Assembly: GCA_024232965.1 (NCBI GenBank)
Contig: JACKQF010000001.1
Span: forward strand, 744,001 to 808,000
Origin: Verrucomicrobiaceae bacterium
GTDB taxonomy: Bacteria; Verrucomicrobiota; Verrucomicrobiia; Verrucomicrobiales; Verrucomicrobiaceae
DNA length: 64,000 nt
Reading direction: 5' to 3'
In this document: positions 18,064 through 26,697 of the stretch, piece after piece
Numbering within the stretch: the first letter of the stretch is position 1
Layout of the letters: the number at the start of each line of letters is the position of its first letter
Notes under the pieces: generated by a model
The model's input: only the letters and a program-made list of their open reading frames with translations
What the model was told of the DNA's origin: nothing
Database searches by the model: none
Program-made: the position numbers and the translations under genes

Positions 18064-19635
18064 ATGATCCACTCCACCCGACTCTGTCTCGCCGCCTTCC
18101 TGCTGCTCGCTGCCAGCGCTTTCGCGCAGAAGCCGAACGTGCTCATCCTCTACACCGACGACCTCGGCTATGGCGACGTGCAGTGCTACAACCCGCAGCG
18201 CGGGAAGATCCCCACGCCGAACATGGACCGCCTCGCCGCGCAGGGCATGCGCTTCACGGATGCCCATTCGTCCTCGGGCGTGTGCTCGCCATCGCGCTAC
18301 ACGGTGCTCACCGGGCGCTACCATTGGCGCACGCGATTGCAGAGCGGCATCGTCGGCGTGTTTGGCGATCCGCTCATCGCGCCGGACCGGCTGACGATCG
18401 GCGGCCTCGCGAAGCAGCACGGCTATCACACCGGCATCGTCGGCAAATGGCACCTCGGCTGGGACTGGCCCGTCGAACCGGCGCAGCGCAAGCTGCTGCA
18501 AGGCGCGAAACCGAAGGGCCCGAATGACGAAGGCACCGTCGCCACGCCCGCGCATCTCGCAGCTTGGAACGCGGTGTTTTCGAAAACGATCGCCGGTGGC
18601 CCGACCACGCGCGGTTTCGACAGCTACTTCGGCACCGACGTGCCGAACTGGCCGCCGTATTGCTTCATCGAGAATGATCGCACGCTCGGCATCCCGTCCG
18701 AGTTTCTGCCGGAGGAGAACTTCAAAGGCAACCAGGCCAGCCAGCGCGGCCCCGCCTTGAAGGACTGGAGGCTCGAGCGCATCCTGCCCACGCTCGGCGA
18801 CAAGGCCGTGGCCTTCATCAAGCGCGAGGCGAAAACGCCCGAGCCCTTTTTGCTGCACATGACCTTCACCTCGCCGCACACGCCGCTGGCGGTGAATGCG
18901 GAGTGGAAGGACAAAAGCGGGCTCAATCTTTACGCCGACTTTGTCATGGAGACCGATGCCGTCATCGGCCGCGTGCTCGCCGCGCTCGATCAAAGCGGTG
19001 CCGCAGACAACACGCTCGTCATTTTCACCAGCGACAACGGCTGCGCGCCTTACATCGGCGTGACCGATCTCGAAAAGCAGGGCCATTACCCCAGCGGTCC
19101 GCTACGCGGCTACAAGGCGGACGCCTGGGAGGGCGGGCATCGAGTGCCGTTCGTCGTGCGCTGGCCCGGCACGGTGAAAGCCGGCAGCACCTGCGGCCAG
19201 CTTGTCGCGCAGGCCGACATCATGGCCACGCTCGCCGACATCCTCGGCACCCCGCTGCCCGAGACTGCGGGTGAAGACAGCTTCAGCCTGCTGCCGCTGC
19301 TCAAAGGCGAGGACAAACCCGTGCGCGAGCATGTCGTGGCCTGCTCCATCACCGGCGTGCCCAGCCTCCGCCAGGGACCGTGGAAACTCATCCTCGCGCC
19401 CGGTTCCGGCGGCTGGGGCAAAGGCGGCGATCAAAGCCAGCCCGTGCAGTTGTACAATCTCGATGACGACCTCGGCGAAACCAAGAACCTCGCCGCCGCC
19501 CAGCCCGAACGCGTCGCCCAAATGCAGGCGCTGCTGGAAAGACTCATCACCGACGGCCGCAGCACGCCGGGCGCGCTGCAAAAGAACGACGTCGAGGTGA
19601 AACGCTATCCGGCGAAGGCGAAGAAAGGGAAGTGA
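18064..19635 (+). CDS. Sulfatase (arylsulfatase A type)
   Basis: The 523-residue exported enzyme (signal MIHSTRLCLAAFLLLAASAFA) has a complete sulfatase active site: metal motif PNVLILYTDDLGYGDV, formylglycine motif C74-S-P-S-R in GVCSPSRYTVLTGRY, GIVGKWHLG with the conserved lysine and histidine, and the metal motif FTSDNGCAP. The start at 18064 gives a clean signal peptide; a TTG at 18019 does not. Serine/cysteine-type sulfatases need a formylglycine-generating enzyme, and none is in the window. It stands alone, 173 bp after the LVIVD gene. Codon choice is visibly more GC-ended than in the flanking genes, a weak hint of separate origin. Substrate unknown, probably sulfated polysaccharide. 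Confidence 0.95.
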   Translation: MIHSTRLCLAAFLLLAASAFAQKPNVLILYTDDLGYGDVQCYNPQRGKIPTPNMDRLAAQGMRFTDAHSSSGVCSPSRYTVLTGRYHWRTRLQSGIVGVFGDPLIAPDRLTIGGLAKQHGYHTGIVGKWHLGWDWPVEPAQRKLLQGAKPKGPNDEGTVATPAHLAAWNAVFSKTIAGGPTTRGFDSYFGTDVPNWPPYCFIENDRTLGIPSEFLPEENFKGNQASQRGPALKDWRLERILPTLGDKAVAFIKREAKTPEPFLLHMTFTSPHTPLAVNAEWKDKSGLNLYADFVMETDAVIGRVLAALDQSGAADNTLVIFTSDNGCAPYIGVTDLEKQGHYPSGPLRGYKADAWEGGHRVPFVVRWPGTVKAGSTCGQLVAQADIMATLADILGTPLPETAGEDSFSLLPLLKGEDKPVREHVVACSITGVPSLRQGPWKLILAPGSGGWGKGGDQSQPVQLYNLDDDLGETKNLAAAQPERVAQMQALLERLITDGRSTPGALQKNDVEVKRYPAKAKKGK

Positions 19636-19696
19636 TGGTCGCCTCAAGTCCCATCCATGGGTTGACCTCCTGAGGCTCTTTCGCTTTCATTGGCGC

Positions 19697-20212
19697 ATGC
19701 CCATGAGTCCATCCACAAAGGCAAATGTCGTCCGCGTCGGGATTCCTGTGCTGCGATTTTTGCCGTCTTTTGAGGCCCTATATTCCTTCGCTGCGTTGCA
19801 TCACTTTGGAGCAAGCACCTTCCTTGCATACTCTGCACCGTTACAGAAGGTGTTTTATGCTCCGATTGTTGGCTTTGTCTGGTGTGGGCTTGCCTTAGTC
19901 CCGTTCATTTTGCTTCGCAATTCCATCGTGTTCTACGTGTACACCGCAATCTTCTTTGGTTGCTTGGGTTTTATGGCATACGACTATTTGGTTCCCTTCC
20001 GATACGTTTCACTCGATTTTCATGGCGTGATATTGGATTCCGGGGGAGGATTTTCGAGCTCAGGAAATAAGGACAGCATTAATTATTGGATTTCCTATCC
20101 GTCATTCCCTCCGCACAATGACGGGTGGTCTACGGCGCTGGTTCGTGTTGCCCCACTAATCCTGGCATTTGTGTATCGTAGATTCTATCCGCTGTGGGCC
20201 CGCAAAGACTAA
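19697..20212 (+). CDS. Small uncharacterised membrane protein
   Basis: I do not recognise this 171-residue protein. Hydrophobic stretches suggest about four membrane segments, for example FYAPIVGFVWCGLALVPFIL, IVFYVYTAIFFGCLGFMAY and ALVRVAPLILAFVY. Between the third and fourth is a Ser/Gly-rich loop (DSGGGFSSSGNKDS). Start codons at 19697 and 19703 are both possible. Its DNA is clearly richer in A+T than the neighbouring sulfatase genes, and it has no evident operon partner. It may be an acquired or fast-evolving gene. Confidence 0.65.
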   Translation: MPMSPSTKANVVRVGIPVLRFLPSFEALYSFAALHHFGASTFLAYSAPLQKVFYAPIVGFVWCGLALVPFILLRNSIVFYVYTAIFFGCLGFMAYDYLVPFRYVSLDFHGVILDSGGGFSSSGNKDSINYWISYPSFPPHNDGWSTALVRVAPLILAFVYRRFYPLWARKD

Positions 20213-20368
20213 AAAGTTGACGGTGTGCGGACGGGCCAGCGTGAAATCTTTTCGGTCTGCTGCCCCGGCGGGTGTGTATAACCAAATGTCTTGTCATCGG
20301 TTGCTGATGCCCTGTTTTCCAAAACCAAGGTCTGCGGACCTCAGCAATCATGAACCCTTGACCAAACG

Positions 20369-20397
20369 CTGACAATTCTGCCCGCCGACCTTGATGC
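20369..20397 (+). promoter_or_regulatory. Promoter copy 1 (shared with phosphoesterase gene)
   Basis: CTGACA at 20369-20374, a 17-nt spacer and TGATGC at 20392-20397 lie 30 nt before the sulfatase ATG at 20428. The same boxes, spacing and distance recur before 22012. Twenty-five of the last 40 positions up to and including the ATG also match without gaps. The -10 box is a poor match to TATAAT, so an activator or alternative sigma factor is possible. Confidence 0.55.
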
Positions 20398-20427
20398 TTC
20401 GTTGACAGGCTGACGTAGAATAACGGC

Positions 20428-21906
20428 ATGAAAGCCAGCCTGCTCATTCTCATCCTCGGCAGCATCGCCCTGTCAGGTCATGCTGCGACCTCACAACCGA
20501 ACTTTCTCGTCATCATGGGCGAGGCGCAGGGGTGGGCGTCGATGTCGGTGCCGCAGGATAACCGGAATCCGGAGGGTTCGAAGAGCGACTTCATCCGCAC
20601 GCCGAATCTCGACAGCATCGCGGAGCATGGGATTCGCTTCTCCGACTTCTATGCGGCCTCGCCGCGCTGCACGCCGACACGCGCGGCGCTTTTTACCGGG
20701 CGCAGTCCGGCGCAGCTTCACATGACCTTTGTCGGCGAGAGCAAGAAGGAGGGCGCGGTGAATCCGGGCGACAAGGTGATCCCGCCGCAGACGACTTCGC
20801 AGCTTCCGGACGGCATCGAGACGATTGGCACGCTGCTGAAGAAGGCGGGCTATGCGACGGCGCATTTCGGCAAGTGGCATGTGGGCCGCACCGATCCGAA
20901 GGTGAACGGCTTTGACGAAAACGACGGCCCGAACAGCAATGGAGGACCGGAGAACGTGGATGAGCCGAATCCGAAGCAGTGCTACGCGACGGCGAAGCTC
21001 GGCATGGACTTCATGACGCGGCAGGTGGCGGCGCGGAAGCCGTTTTACCTGCAGATCTCGCACTATCCCGGCAAGCAGCCGGAAAGCGCCACGCCGGAGA
21101 TGATCGAGGCGGTGAAGAAGCGCCTGAACAATCGCCTCGACAGCCAGCGCATCGGCATGGCGGCCGGGAACGAGGAGATCGACAAGACGATCGGCCTCGT
21201 GCTGGCGAAGCTGAAGGAACTCGGCGCGATGGAGAACACCTACATCCTCTACACCGCCGACCACGGCGCGCAGGGGCGCAATGCGAACGGGGCGCTCACG
21301 AACGGCAAAGGCACCGTCTGGGAGGGCGGATTGCGCGTGCCGTTTCTCGTCGCCGGGCCGGGGATCAAGCCGGGCCAGTTCTCGCATGTCCGCGCCAGCA
21401 CCGTCGACGTGCTGCCGACGATTCTGGATCTCGCCGGGATCAAGGAAGTGCCACGGGGCGTGGAAGGCGTGAGCCTGGTGGATGTGCTCAAAAAGGACCT
21501 GAACACGCCGCCGAAGCGTGCGCACGAGGAGCTGGTCATTCATTTCCCGCACTACGACAAGGACGAGATCGGACCCGCCTCCGCGATCCTGTTTCAAAAC
21601 TACAAGATGATCCGCGTCTTCGAAACCGAGCAGCGCCATCTTTTTGATTTGAGCCAGGACATCGGCGAGCAGCATGACCTCGCCGCCGCGAAGCCGGAGA
21701 TCGTGCAGGCGCTCGACAATCGCATGATGGACTACATCCGCGCCATCGGTGCCGGCATGCCGAAACCCAATCCTGATTACGTCGAAGGCGGCGAACGCAG
21801 CGGCGACAGGCGTGGAGCCAAGGGCAAAGGTGGTGGTGGCGGCAAAGGCGGAAAGAAGAAGCTGATGATGAAAGAAGAGACCGAGGTGAATCCGGTGACG
21901 AATTGA
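20428..21906 (+). CDS. Sulfatase with altered N-terminal metal motif and Lys-Gly tail
   Basis: The 492-residue exported protein (signal MKASLLILILGSIALSGHA) has formylglycine motif SPRCTPTRAALFTGRSP, HFGKWHVG and YTADHGAQG, so it is a sulfatase-fold enzyme. The usual first metal motif PNxxxxxADDxGW is here NFLVIMGEAQGW, with the Asp pair replaced by Glu-Ala. The next acidic residue is in SVPQDNR, which might supply a ligand (inference). The C-terminal 40 residues are an unusual Gly/Lys tail (GAKGKGGGGGKGGKKK) not needed for the fold. It has its own promoter, shared in sequence with the phosphoesterase gene that follows. Sulfate-ester hydrolysis is likely but activity is less certain than for the other two sulfatases. 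Confidence 0.88.
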   Translation: MKASLLILILGSIALSGHAATSQPNFLVIMGEAQGWASMSVPQDNRNPEGSKSDFIRTPNLDSIAEHGIRFSDFYAASPRCTPTRAALFTGRSPAQLHMTFVGESKKEGAVNPGDKVIPPQTTSQLPDGIETIGTLLKKAGYATAHFGKWHVGRTDPKVNGFDENDGPNSNGGPENVDEPNPKQCYATAKLGMDFMTRQVAARKPFYLQISHYPGKQPESATPEMIEAVKKRLNNRLDSQRIGMAAGNEEIDKTIGLVLAKLKELGAMENTYILYTADHGAQGRNANGALTNGKGTVWEGGLRVPFLVAGPGIKPGQFSHVRASTVDVLPTILDLAGIKEVPRGVEGVSLVDVLKKDLNTPPKRAHEELVIHFPHYDKDEIGPASAILFQNYKMIRVFETEQRHLFDLSQDIGEQHDLAAAKPEIVQALDNRMMDYIRAIGAGMPKPNPDYVEGGERSGDRRGAKGKGGGGGKGGKKKLMMKEETEVNPVTN

Positions 21907-21952
21907 GTTGGTGCCAAACGCTGATGGCTTGGGGGCGGACACTGACAGGGAA

Positions 21953-21981
21953 TTGACAATTCTCAGTTGCCGATCTGATGC
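21953..21981 (+). promoter_or_regulatory. Promoter copy 2 (shared with sulfatase gene)
   Basis: TTGACA at 21953-21958, a 17-nt spacer and TGATGC at 21976-21981 lie 30 nt before the ATG at 22012. The -35 box is a perfect consensus and the arrangement repeats copy 1 exactly. The ten bases TGACAATTCT sit at -58 in both. Confidence 0.6.
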
Positions 21982-22011
21982 GCTCCTGACAATCGCGCGT
22001 AGGTTGACGAC

Positions 22012-23409
22012 ATGAAACGCATTTACCCCATCATGCTGGCCCTCTTTGCTGTTATGGCGCTCCTGGCGGCGGCTCCGGAGGATCGTGAAAAGGGGAAGGG
22101 GGGTAAAGGTGCGAACGGTCAGGGGGCTGGTGCAGGAGGTCAGGTCGAACCGGCTGTCATTCCTGCTTATCTCTACAATGTTTGGCTCTGTCGCCCAAGC
22201 GCTACCTCGGTGACTGTTAGCGTCATTGCTTGGGAGGATCTCGAAGTTGCGATCGACTACGGCCAAATCGCGAACCAGCTCGATCAACGCAGCAGGGCGT
22301 TTCAGGTCAATGCCGGCCAATCGCAGGAGATCGACCTCAGTGAGTTGGAGAGCGATGCTGAGACCTTCTATCGACTCAGCTATCGGCGCAGGGGCGATAC
22401 CGCAGTCATGCAGGATGTGGTTCGCAGCTTTCACACGCAGCGCGCGCCGGGATCGGCCTTCACCTTCACGTTGCAGGCGGATTCGCACCTCGATGTGAGC
22501 ACGGATGTGCGGGTGTATCAGCAGACGCTGGCAAACATGCTCGCCGACAAGCCGGACTTCATGATCGACCTTGGCGACACGACGATGGTAGACAAGTTTG
22601 GCAGCTTTTATACCCGCTCCGAATCGCAATTCAAAGCACAGCGCTACTACATGGGCCGCATCGCGCACAGCGTTCCGATGTTCATGGTGCTTGGTAATCA
22701 CGACGGGGAGCGCGGCGACCGTGCGGACATGGCGAACTGGTCGCAGGGCATGCGGCAGAAGTATTTCCCGAACCCCACCGACGGGAATGACAAGAATAGC
22801 TACTATGCCTTTGAATGGGGCAATGCTCTGTTTGTGGTGCTTGATCCCTTCTGGGCCTCCAACAAGCGCGACGACGACAACTGGGGCGCGACGCTCGGTG
22901 AAGTACAGTATCGCTGGCTGGCGAACACGCTGCAAAGCAGTAAGGCGGCCTTCAAGTTCGTCTTCATTCATCATCTCGTAGGCGGTTTGGGCAAAGATGT
23001 GCGCGGCGGAGTGACGACAGCACCTTACATGGAATGGGGCGGAAAGAACGCGGATAGGAGCGATGGTTTCGCGCAGCATCGTCCCGGCTGGGAGATGCCG
23101 ATCCATCAACTCTTCGTGAAAAACGGTGTCAGCGCCGTCTTCCACGGTCACGACCACCTCTTTGTCAAAGAAGAGCTCGACGGCATCATCTACCAAGAAG
23201 TGCCGCAGCCTGGTCACCCGAGCGGTGGAACACGCGGTGCAGAAGAGTATGGCTACACTGGCACCATCCTTGGTAGCTCTGGGCATTTGCGGGTAACGGT
23301 CGGGCCAGCCGAGGCCAAGGTGGAGTACGTGAAGTCAATCGTGCCTGGCGTGACCAAGGGGGACTTTGAAAATGGTGCCGTAGCCCAGAGCTACGTGCTC
23401 AAAAAGTAG
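22012..23409 (+). CDS. Secreted metallophosphoesterase (purple acid phosphatase-like)
   Basis: The 465-residue protein starts with a signal peptide (MKRIYPIMLALFAVMALLAA) and then a Lys/Gly-rich stretch (EDREKGKGGKGANGQGAG). A beta domain of about 100 residues precedes the calcineurin-like domain. The metal-binding blocks are all present: LQADSHLD, MIDLGDTTMVDKFG, VLGNHDGERG, FIHHLVGG and FHGHDHLFV. Such enzymes hydrolyse phosphate mono- or diesters outside the cytoplasm. It follows the variant sulfatase and carries the same promoter module, so the pair is probably induced together, perhaps to release sulfate and phosphate from polymers (inference). Confidence 0.92.
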   Translation: MKRIYPIMLALFAVMALLAAAPEDREKGKGGKGANGQGAGAGGQVEPAVIPAYLYNVWLCRPSATSVTVSVIAWEDLEVAIDYGQIANQLDQRSRAFQVNAGQSQEIDLSELESDAETFYRLSYRRRGDTAVMQDVVRSFHTQRAPGSAFTFTLQADSHLDVSTDVRVYQQTLANMLADKPDFMIDLGDTTMVDKFGSFYTRSESQFKAQRYYMGRIAHSVPMFMVLGNHDGERGDRADMANWSQGMRQKYFPNPTDGNDKNSYYAFEWGNALFVVLDPFWASNKRDDDNWGATLGEVQYRWLANTLQSSKAAFKFVFIHHLVGGLGKDVRGGVTTAPYMEWGGKNADRSDGFAQHRPGWEMPIHQLFVKNGVSAVFHGHDHLFVKEELDGIIYQEVPQPGHPSGGTRGAEEYGYTGTILGSSGHLRVTVGPAEAKVEYVKSIVPGVTKGDFENGAVAQSYVLKK

Positions 23410-23463
23410 GCGCGCGCCTTTCGCAAAATGGGCAGTGGTGAGGGCGTAGGTTTCACCTTGCCC

Positions 23464-25803
23464 ATGCCAGTAGCTCCCGCCGTTTCCAACCGCTTTCATT
23501 TCCTCGCCGCTATGGCGTGGGGAATCGTGCTGTCGGGCACAGCGATGGCAGTGGAGATGACGCCTCAGCAGCGCACCTTCTTTGAGAGCAAGATCCGGCC
23601 GGTGCTGGTGAAGCAATGCTACGAGTGTCATTCGGCGGACGCGAAGAAGCTCGGCGGAAAATTGCTACTCGACGCGCCATCAGAAATGATCGCCGGAGGT
23701 GAGTCTGGGCCAGCCCTCATCCCAGGCGACCCTGACGCCAGCCTCATCGTTCAGGCGCTGCGCTATGATGGGCTGGAAATGCCGCCAAAGAAGAGACTGC
23801 CGGAAACGGTAGTGACCGACTTTGTGACCTGGGTGAAACTCGGTGCGCCTGATCCACGAACGGATTCACCGAAACTGACGCGACCTGTTGATGCTGAGAA
23901 GTCGGATCTTTGGTCGCTGAAGCCGGTCGCAAAAGTTTCGATCCCCAGCGTGGCTGACACAGCTTGGCCGCGCGATGCCATTGACTACTTCGTCTTGGCA
24001 AAGATGGAGCAAAACCATCTCACACCTTCGAGGGACGCGGATCCTCGCGCCTTAATTCGGCGTCTGTACTTTGATCTGACGGGATTGCCGCCGACGCTGG
24101 GCGAGATCGATGAATTCGTTGCGGGCAAGTTCTCCCTGCCTCAAGTGGTTGATCGGCTGCTTGAGTCGCCGCATTATGGCGAGCGCTGGGGGCGGCATTG
24201 GCTGGATGTCGCACGCTATGCAGAATCAAACGGCAATGATGGTCTGAGCCGGAACGCCAGCTTTCCTCATGCCTGGAGATATCGCGATTACGTCATCGCC
24301 GCCTTTAACACGGATACGCCGTATGACTCCTTCATCACAGAGCAGATAGCGGGAGACCTCCTGCCTGCGGCGACGCCTGAGCAGCGGGATCGGCAGTTGA
24401 TTGCGACGGGTTTTTTGGCGGTGGGTGCAAAGCCCGCAAAGGCCATGAACGACAATTTTGAGATGGATGTGATCGCAGACCAAATCGGCGCGATCGGCAG
24501 TGGAATCATGGGTTTGAGCGTGGGTTGTGCACGTTGTCATGATCATAAAACCGATCCTGTGCCCACTCGCGACTACTACGCGCTGGCAGGGATTTTCAAG
24601 AGTACGGAGACGCTCTGGGGGGCTGCGGGTCTCCAAAGTCTGACTGCGCCGCAGACGGCGCTTCATGAGCTTGCCGCTGCTCCAAAAATCAAACCGAAGT
24701 CAGAGGTGGAGGCAGTGATCGCTGCGAATAAACCGCGTAAACCCCCTTCCAAACCCACCTTTAACTACGCACCAGATGCGGCCCTGGCGATGGGCGTGCG
24801 TGAAGCGAAAGCGGTCACTGACTGCAAGCTGAACGTTGATGGGGAATCCAAGAAGCTGGGACCGGCAATTCCTCGTGGATTTCTCAGCGCGTGCAGTATC
24901 GCTGCGGCTGCTCCCAAGCCTGATGCGAAGCAAAGCGGGCGCCTCCAATTGGCACAATGGTTGACGAGTCCACAGCATCCACTGACGGCTCGGGTGATGG
25001 TGAATCGTATCTGGCTGAACCTCTTCGGTGAAGGGCTCGTGCGCACGCCGGATGATTTTGGGGCTTACGGCACGCCGCCGACTCACCCAGCCTTGCTGGA
25101 TCATCTCGCGGGTAGATTCGTTCGGGAAGGGTGGTCGGTGAAGCGCTTGATCCGTTCCATCGTGCTGAGTCGAACCTATCAGCTCAGCAGCGAGGTGAGC
25201 GAGAAGGCGAAGTCCAAAGATCCCGAGAACCTGTGGGTCTCTCATCATAACCGCCGTCGTCTGGATGCCGAGTCGCTCCGCGATGCGATGCTCGTGGCAT
25301 CCGGCGCATTGGATCGGCGACCAGGCGAGGGTTCGCTGATTCAGCTCCGCGATGTTTTGATCAATGAGCTGCCACCGCTTCACCTGGAGAGCCAGCAACG
25401 CAGTGTGTATCTGCTGATGCTGAGAAATTCAATGCCGCCAGAGTTAACGCCCTTTAACTTGCCCGACGCGCTGACGGTGAAGAGTCAGCGCGATAGCTCG
25501 ACGCTCGCCACGCAGTCCCTTTACCTTTTGAACAATCCGTTCTTGGTGAATCAGTCGAAGCGATTTGCAAAGACAGCCATCGCTGCAGAGTCAGACAATG
25601 AAGCTCGTGTGCGGCATGCCTATCTCCAAGCACTGCTGCGCCAACCGACAGACTCAGAAATTCGGCAGTCACTGGATTTTATTCGTGAGAGTGAGTCGAT
25701 TCTGGTTTCGGCCAGCGGTGCTGCGGGGGATCCATCGACCATGGCCTGGGCGGCCTTTTGCCAGGCTTTGCTGGTCAGCAATGAATTGCGGTATATCGAC
25801 TGA
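23464..25803 (+). CDS. PSD1-type cytochrome protein (PSCyt1 - DUF1549 - DUF1553)
   Basis: The 779-residue exported protein begins with a signal sequence ending near AMAVEM, then a Planctomycete-type cytochrome c domain: KQCYECHSADAKKLGGKLLLD, SLIVQALRYDGLEMPPKKRL. DUF1549 follows (about 150-380) with DYFVLAKMEQNHLTPS, RRLYFDLTGLPPT, HYGERWGRHWLDVARYAESNG, EQIAGDLLP and a second heme-like motif GCARCHDHKTDP. DUF1553 is C-terminal (LAQWLTSPQHPLTARVMVNRIW, DDFGAYGTPPTHPALLDHLA, NRRRLDAESLRDAML). The ATG at 23464 was chosen over 23428 for a shorter signal peptide. Unlike most members it has no DUF1501 gene beside it. Function of the family is unproven; redox activity outside the cytoplasm is inferred. 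Confidence 0.92.
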   Translation: MPVAPAVSNRFHFLAAMAWGIVLSGTAMAVEMTPQQRTFFESKIRPVLVKQCYECHSADAKKLGGKLLLDAPSEMIAGGESGPALIPGDPDASLIVQALRYDGLEMPPKKRLPETVVTDFVTWVKLGAPDPRTDSPKLTRPVDAEKSDLWSLKPVAKVSIPSVADTAWPRDAIDYFVLAKMEQNHLTPSRDADPRALIRRLYFDLTGLPPTLGEIDEFVAGKFSLPQVVDRLLESPHYGERWGRHWLDVARYAESNGNDGLSRNASFPHAWRYRDYVIAAFNTDTPYDSFITEQIAGDLLPAATPEQRDRQLIATGFLAVGAKPAKAMNDNFEMDVIADQIGAIGSGIMGLSVGCARCHDHKTDPVPTRDYYALAGIFKSTETLWGAAGLQSLTAPQTALHELAAAPKIKPKSEVEAVIAANKPRKPPSKPTFNYAPDAALAMGVREAKAVTDCKLNVDGESKKLGPAIPRGFLSACSIAAAAPKPDAKQSGRLQLAQWLTSPQHPLTARVMVNRIWLNLFGEGLVRTPDDFGAYGTPPTHPALLDHLAGRFVREGWSVKRLIRSIVLSRTYQLSSEVSEKAKSKDPENLWVSHHNRRRLDAESLRDAMLVASGALDRRPGEGSLIQLRDVLINELPPLHLESQQRSVYLLMLRNSMPPELTPFNLPDALTVKSQRDSSTLATQSLYLLNNPFLVNQSKRFAKTAIAAESDNEARVRHAYLQALLRQPTDSEIRQSLDFIRESESILVSASGAAGDPSTMAWAAFCQALLVSNELRYID

Positions 25804-25838
25804 GTCGCCGGGTCTTTGTTGGGCTCGATTTTTCTTCC

Positions 25839-26669
25839 ATGAAATCAATCCTCTTTCTTCTTCTCGCCTCCGTTACCGTTGCCGCCGATGGCGTTCGCAC
25901 GGAACACGACATCGATTATCTTGGCGACGGTCGGGCGGAGAAGGCGGATCTTTATCTGCCTGCCAATCCGCAACCGGGGCAGACGTTTCCGGCGGTGGTT
26001 ATCATTCACGGCGGCGGCTGGTCGGGTGGCGACAAGCGAGCGGCACGCGAAATTAACATCGGCACGACGCTGGCGCTGAATGGCTACGTCGGCATGAGCA
26101 TCAACTACCTGCTCGCGAACAAGGATCATCCCGGGCCGACCTGGCCGCAGAACCTGCACGACTGCAAAACAGCGGTGCGCTGGTTACGGGCGAATGCGGG
26201 GCGTCTGCACATCGATCCTGATCACATCGGCACGATTGGTGGTTCGGCGGGCGGTCATCTCGCGGCCATGCTCACCATTACGGGGCCGGAACTCGATCCG
26301 CCCGGCGAAGGTTCCTGCCAGATTCAGTGCGGCGTCGATCTATATGGGCCAGTGCTGTGGTTCACGCAGCGAGATCTTTCCATGTTCCGCAAGTCGCGTG
26401 AGGAAGCGCCGGAACTCTACAAGGCGGCGTCACCGCTGACTCATGTGGACAAGAATGATCCTCCCGTCCTCATCCTTCACGGCACGGCGGACAAAACGGT
26501 GGCCGTGGCGGATTCCGAAGCGCTCGCCGCTGCCATGAAAGCCGCGGGTGCCGAGCATCAACTCGTCATTATCCCCGACGCTCCACACAGCTTCCATCTC
26601 GAACCGAAGCAGCGGGATCTGCGTCCGCTGGTGCTTGGCTTTTTCGACAAGCATTTGAAGGGTAAGTGA
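25839..26669 (+). CDS. Secreted alpha/beta-hydrolase esterase
   Basis: The 276-residue protein has a short signal peptide (MKSILFLLLASVTVAADG) and the catalytic elements of HSL/BD-FAE-type esterases: VVIIHGGGWSGGDKR, SINYLLA, nucleophile elbow GTIGGSAGGHLAAML, acid LHGTADKTVAV and histidine APHSFHLEP. It probably removes acyl groups from sugars. It is 35 bp after the PSD1 gene and 28 bp before the next gene, so a shared transcript is likely. It is a second, only distantly similar, member of the type encoded at 3172. Confidence 0.9.
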   Translation: MKSILFLLLASVTVAADGVRTEHDIDYLGDGRAEKADLYLPANPQPGQTFPAVVIIHGGGWSGGDKRAAREINIGTTLALNGYVGMSINYLLANKDHPGPTWPQNLHDCKTAVRWLRANAGRLHIDPDHIGTIGGSAGGHLAAMLTITGPELDPPGEGSCQIQCGVDLYGPVLWFTQRDLSMFRKSREEAPELYKAASPLTHVDKNDPPVLILHGTADKTVAVADSEALAAAMKAAGAEHQLVIIPDAPHSFHLEPKQRDLRPLVLGFFDKHLKGK

Positions 26670-26697
26670 GGCGATCTCAATCACGATGAACTCAGCC

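Noticed and set aside
20491..23286. A 931-codon open frame on the minus strand
   Set aside because: It lies opposite two genes with complete sulfatase and phosphoesterase motifs. Its product is Arg/His/Leu-rich with no motifs, as expected from the reverse of GC-rich codons.
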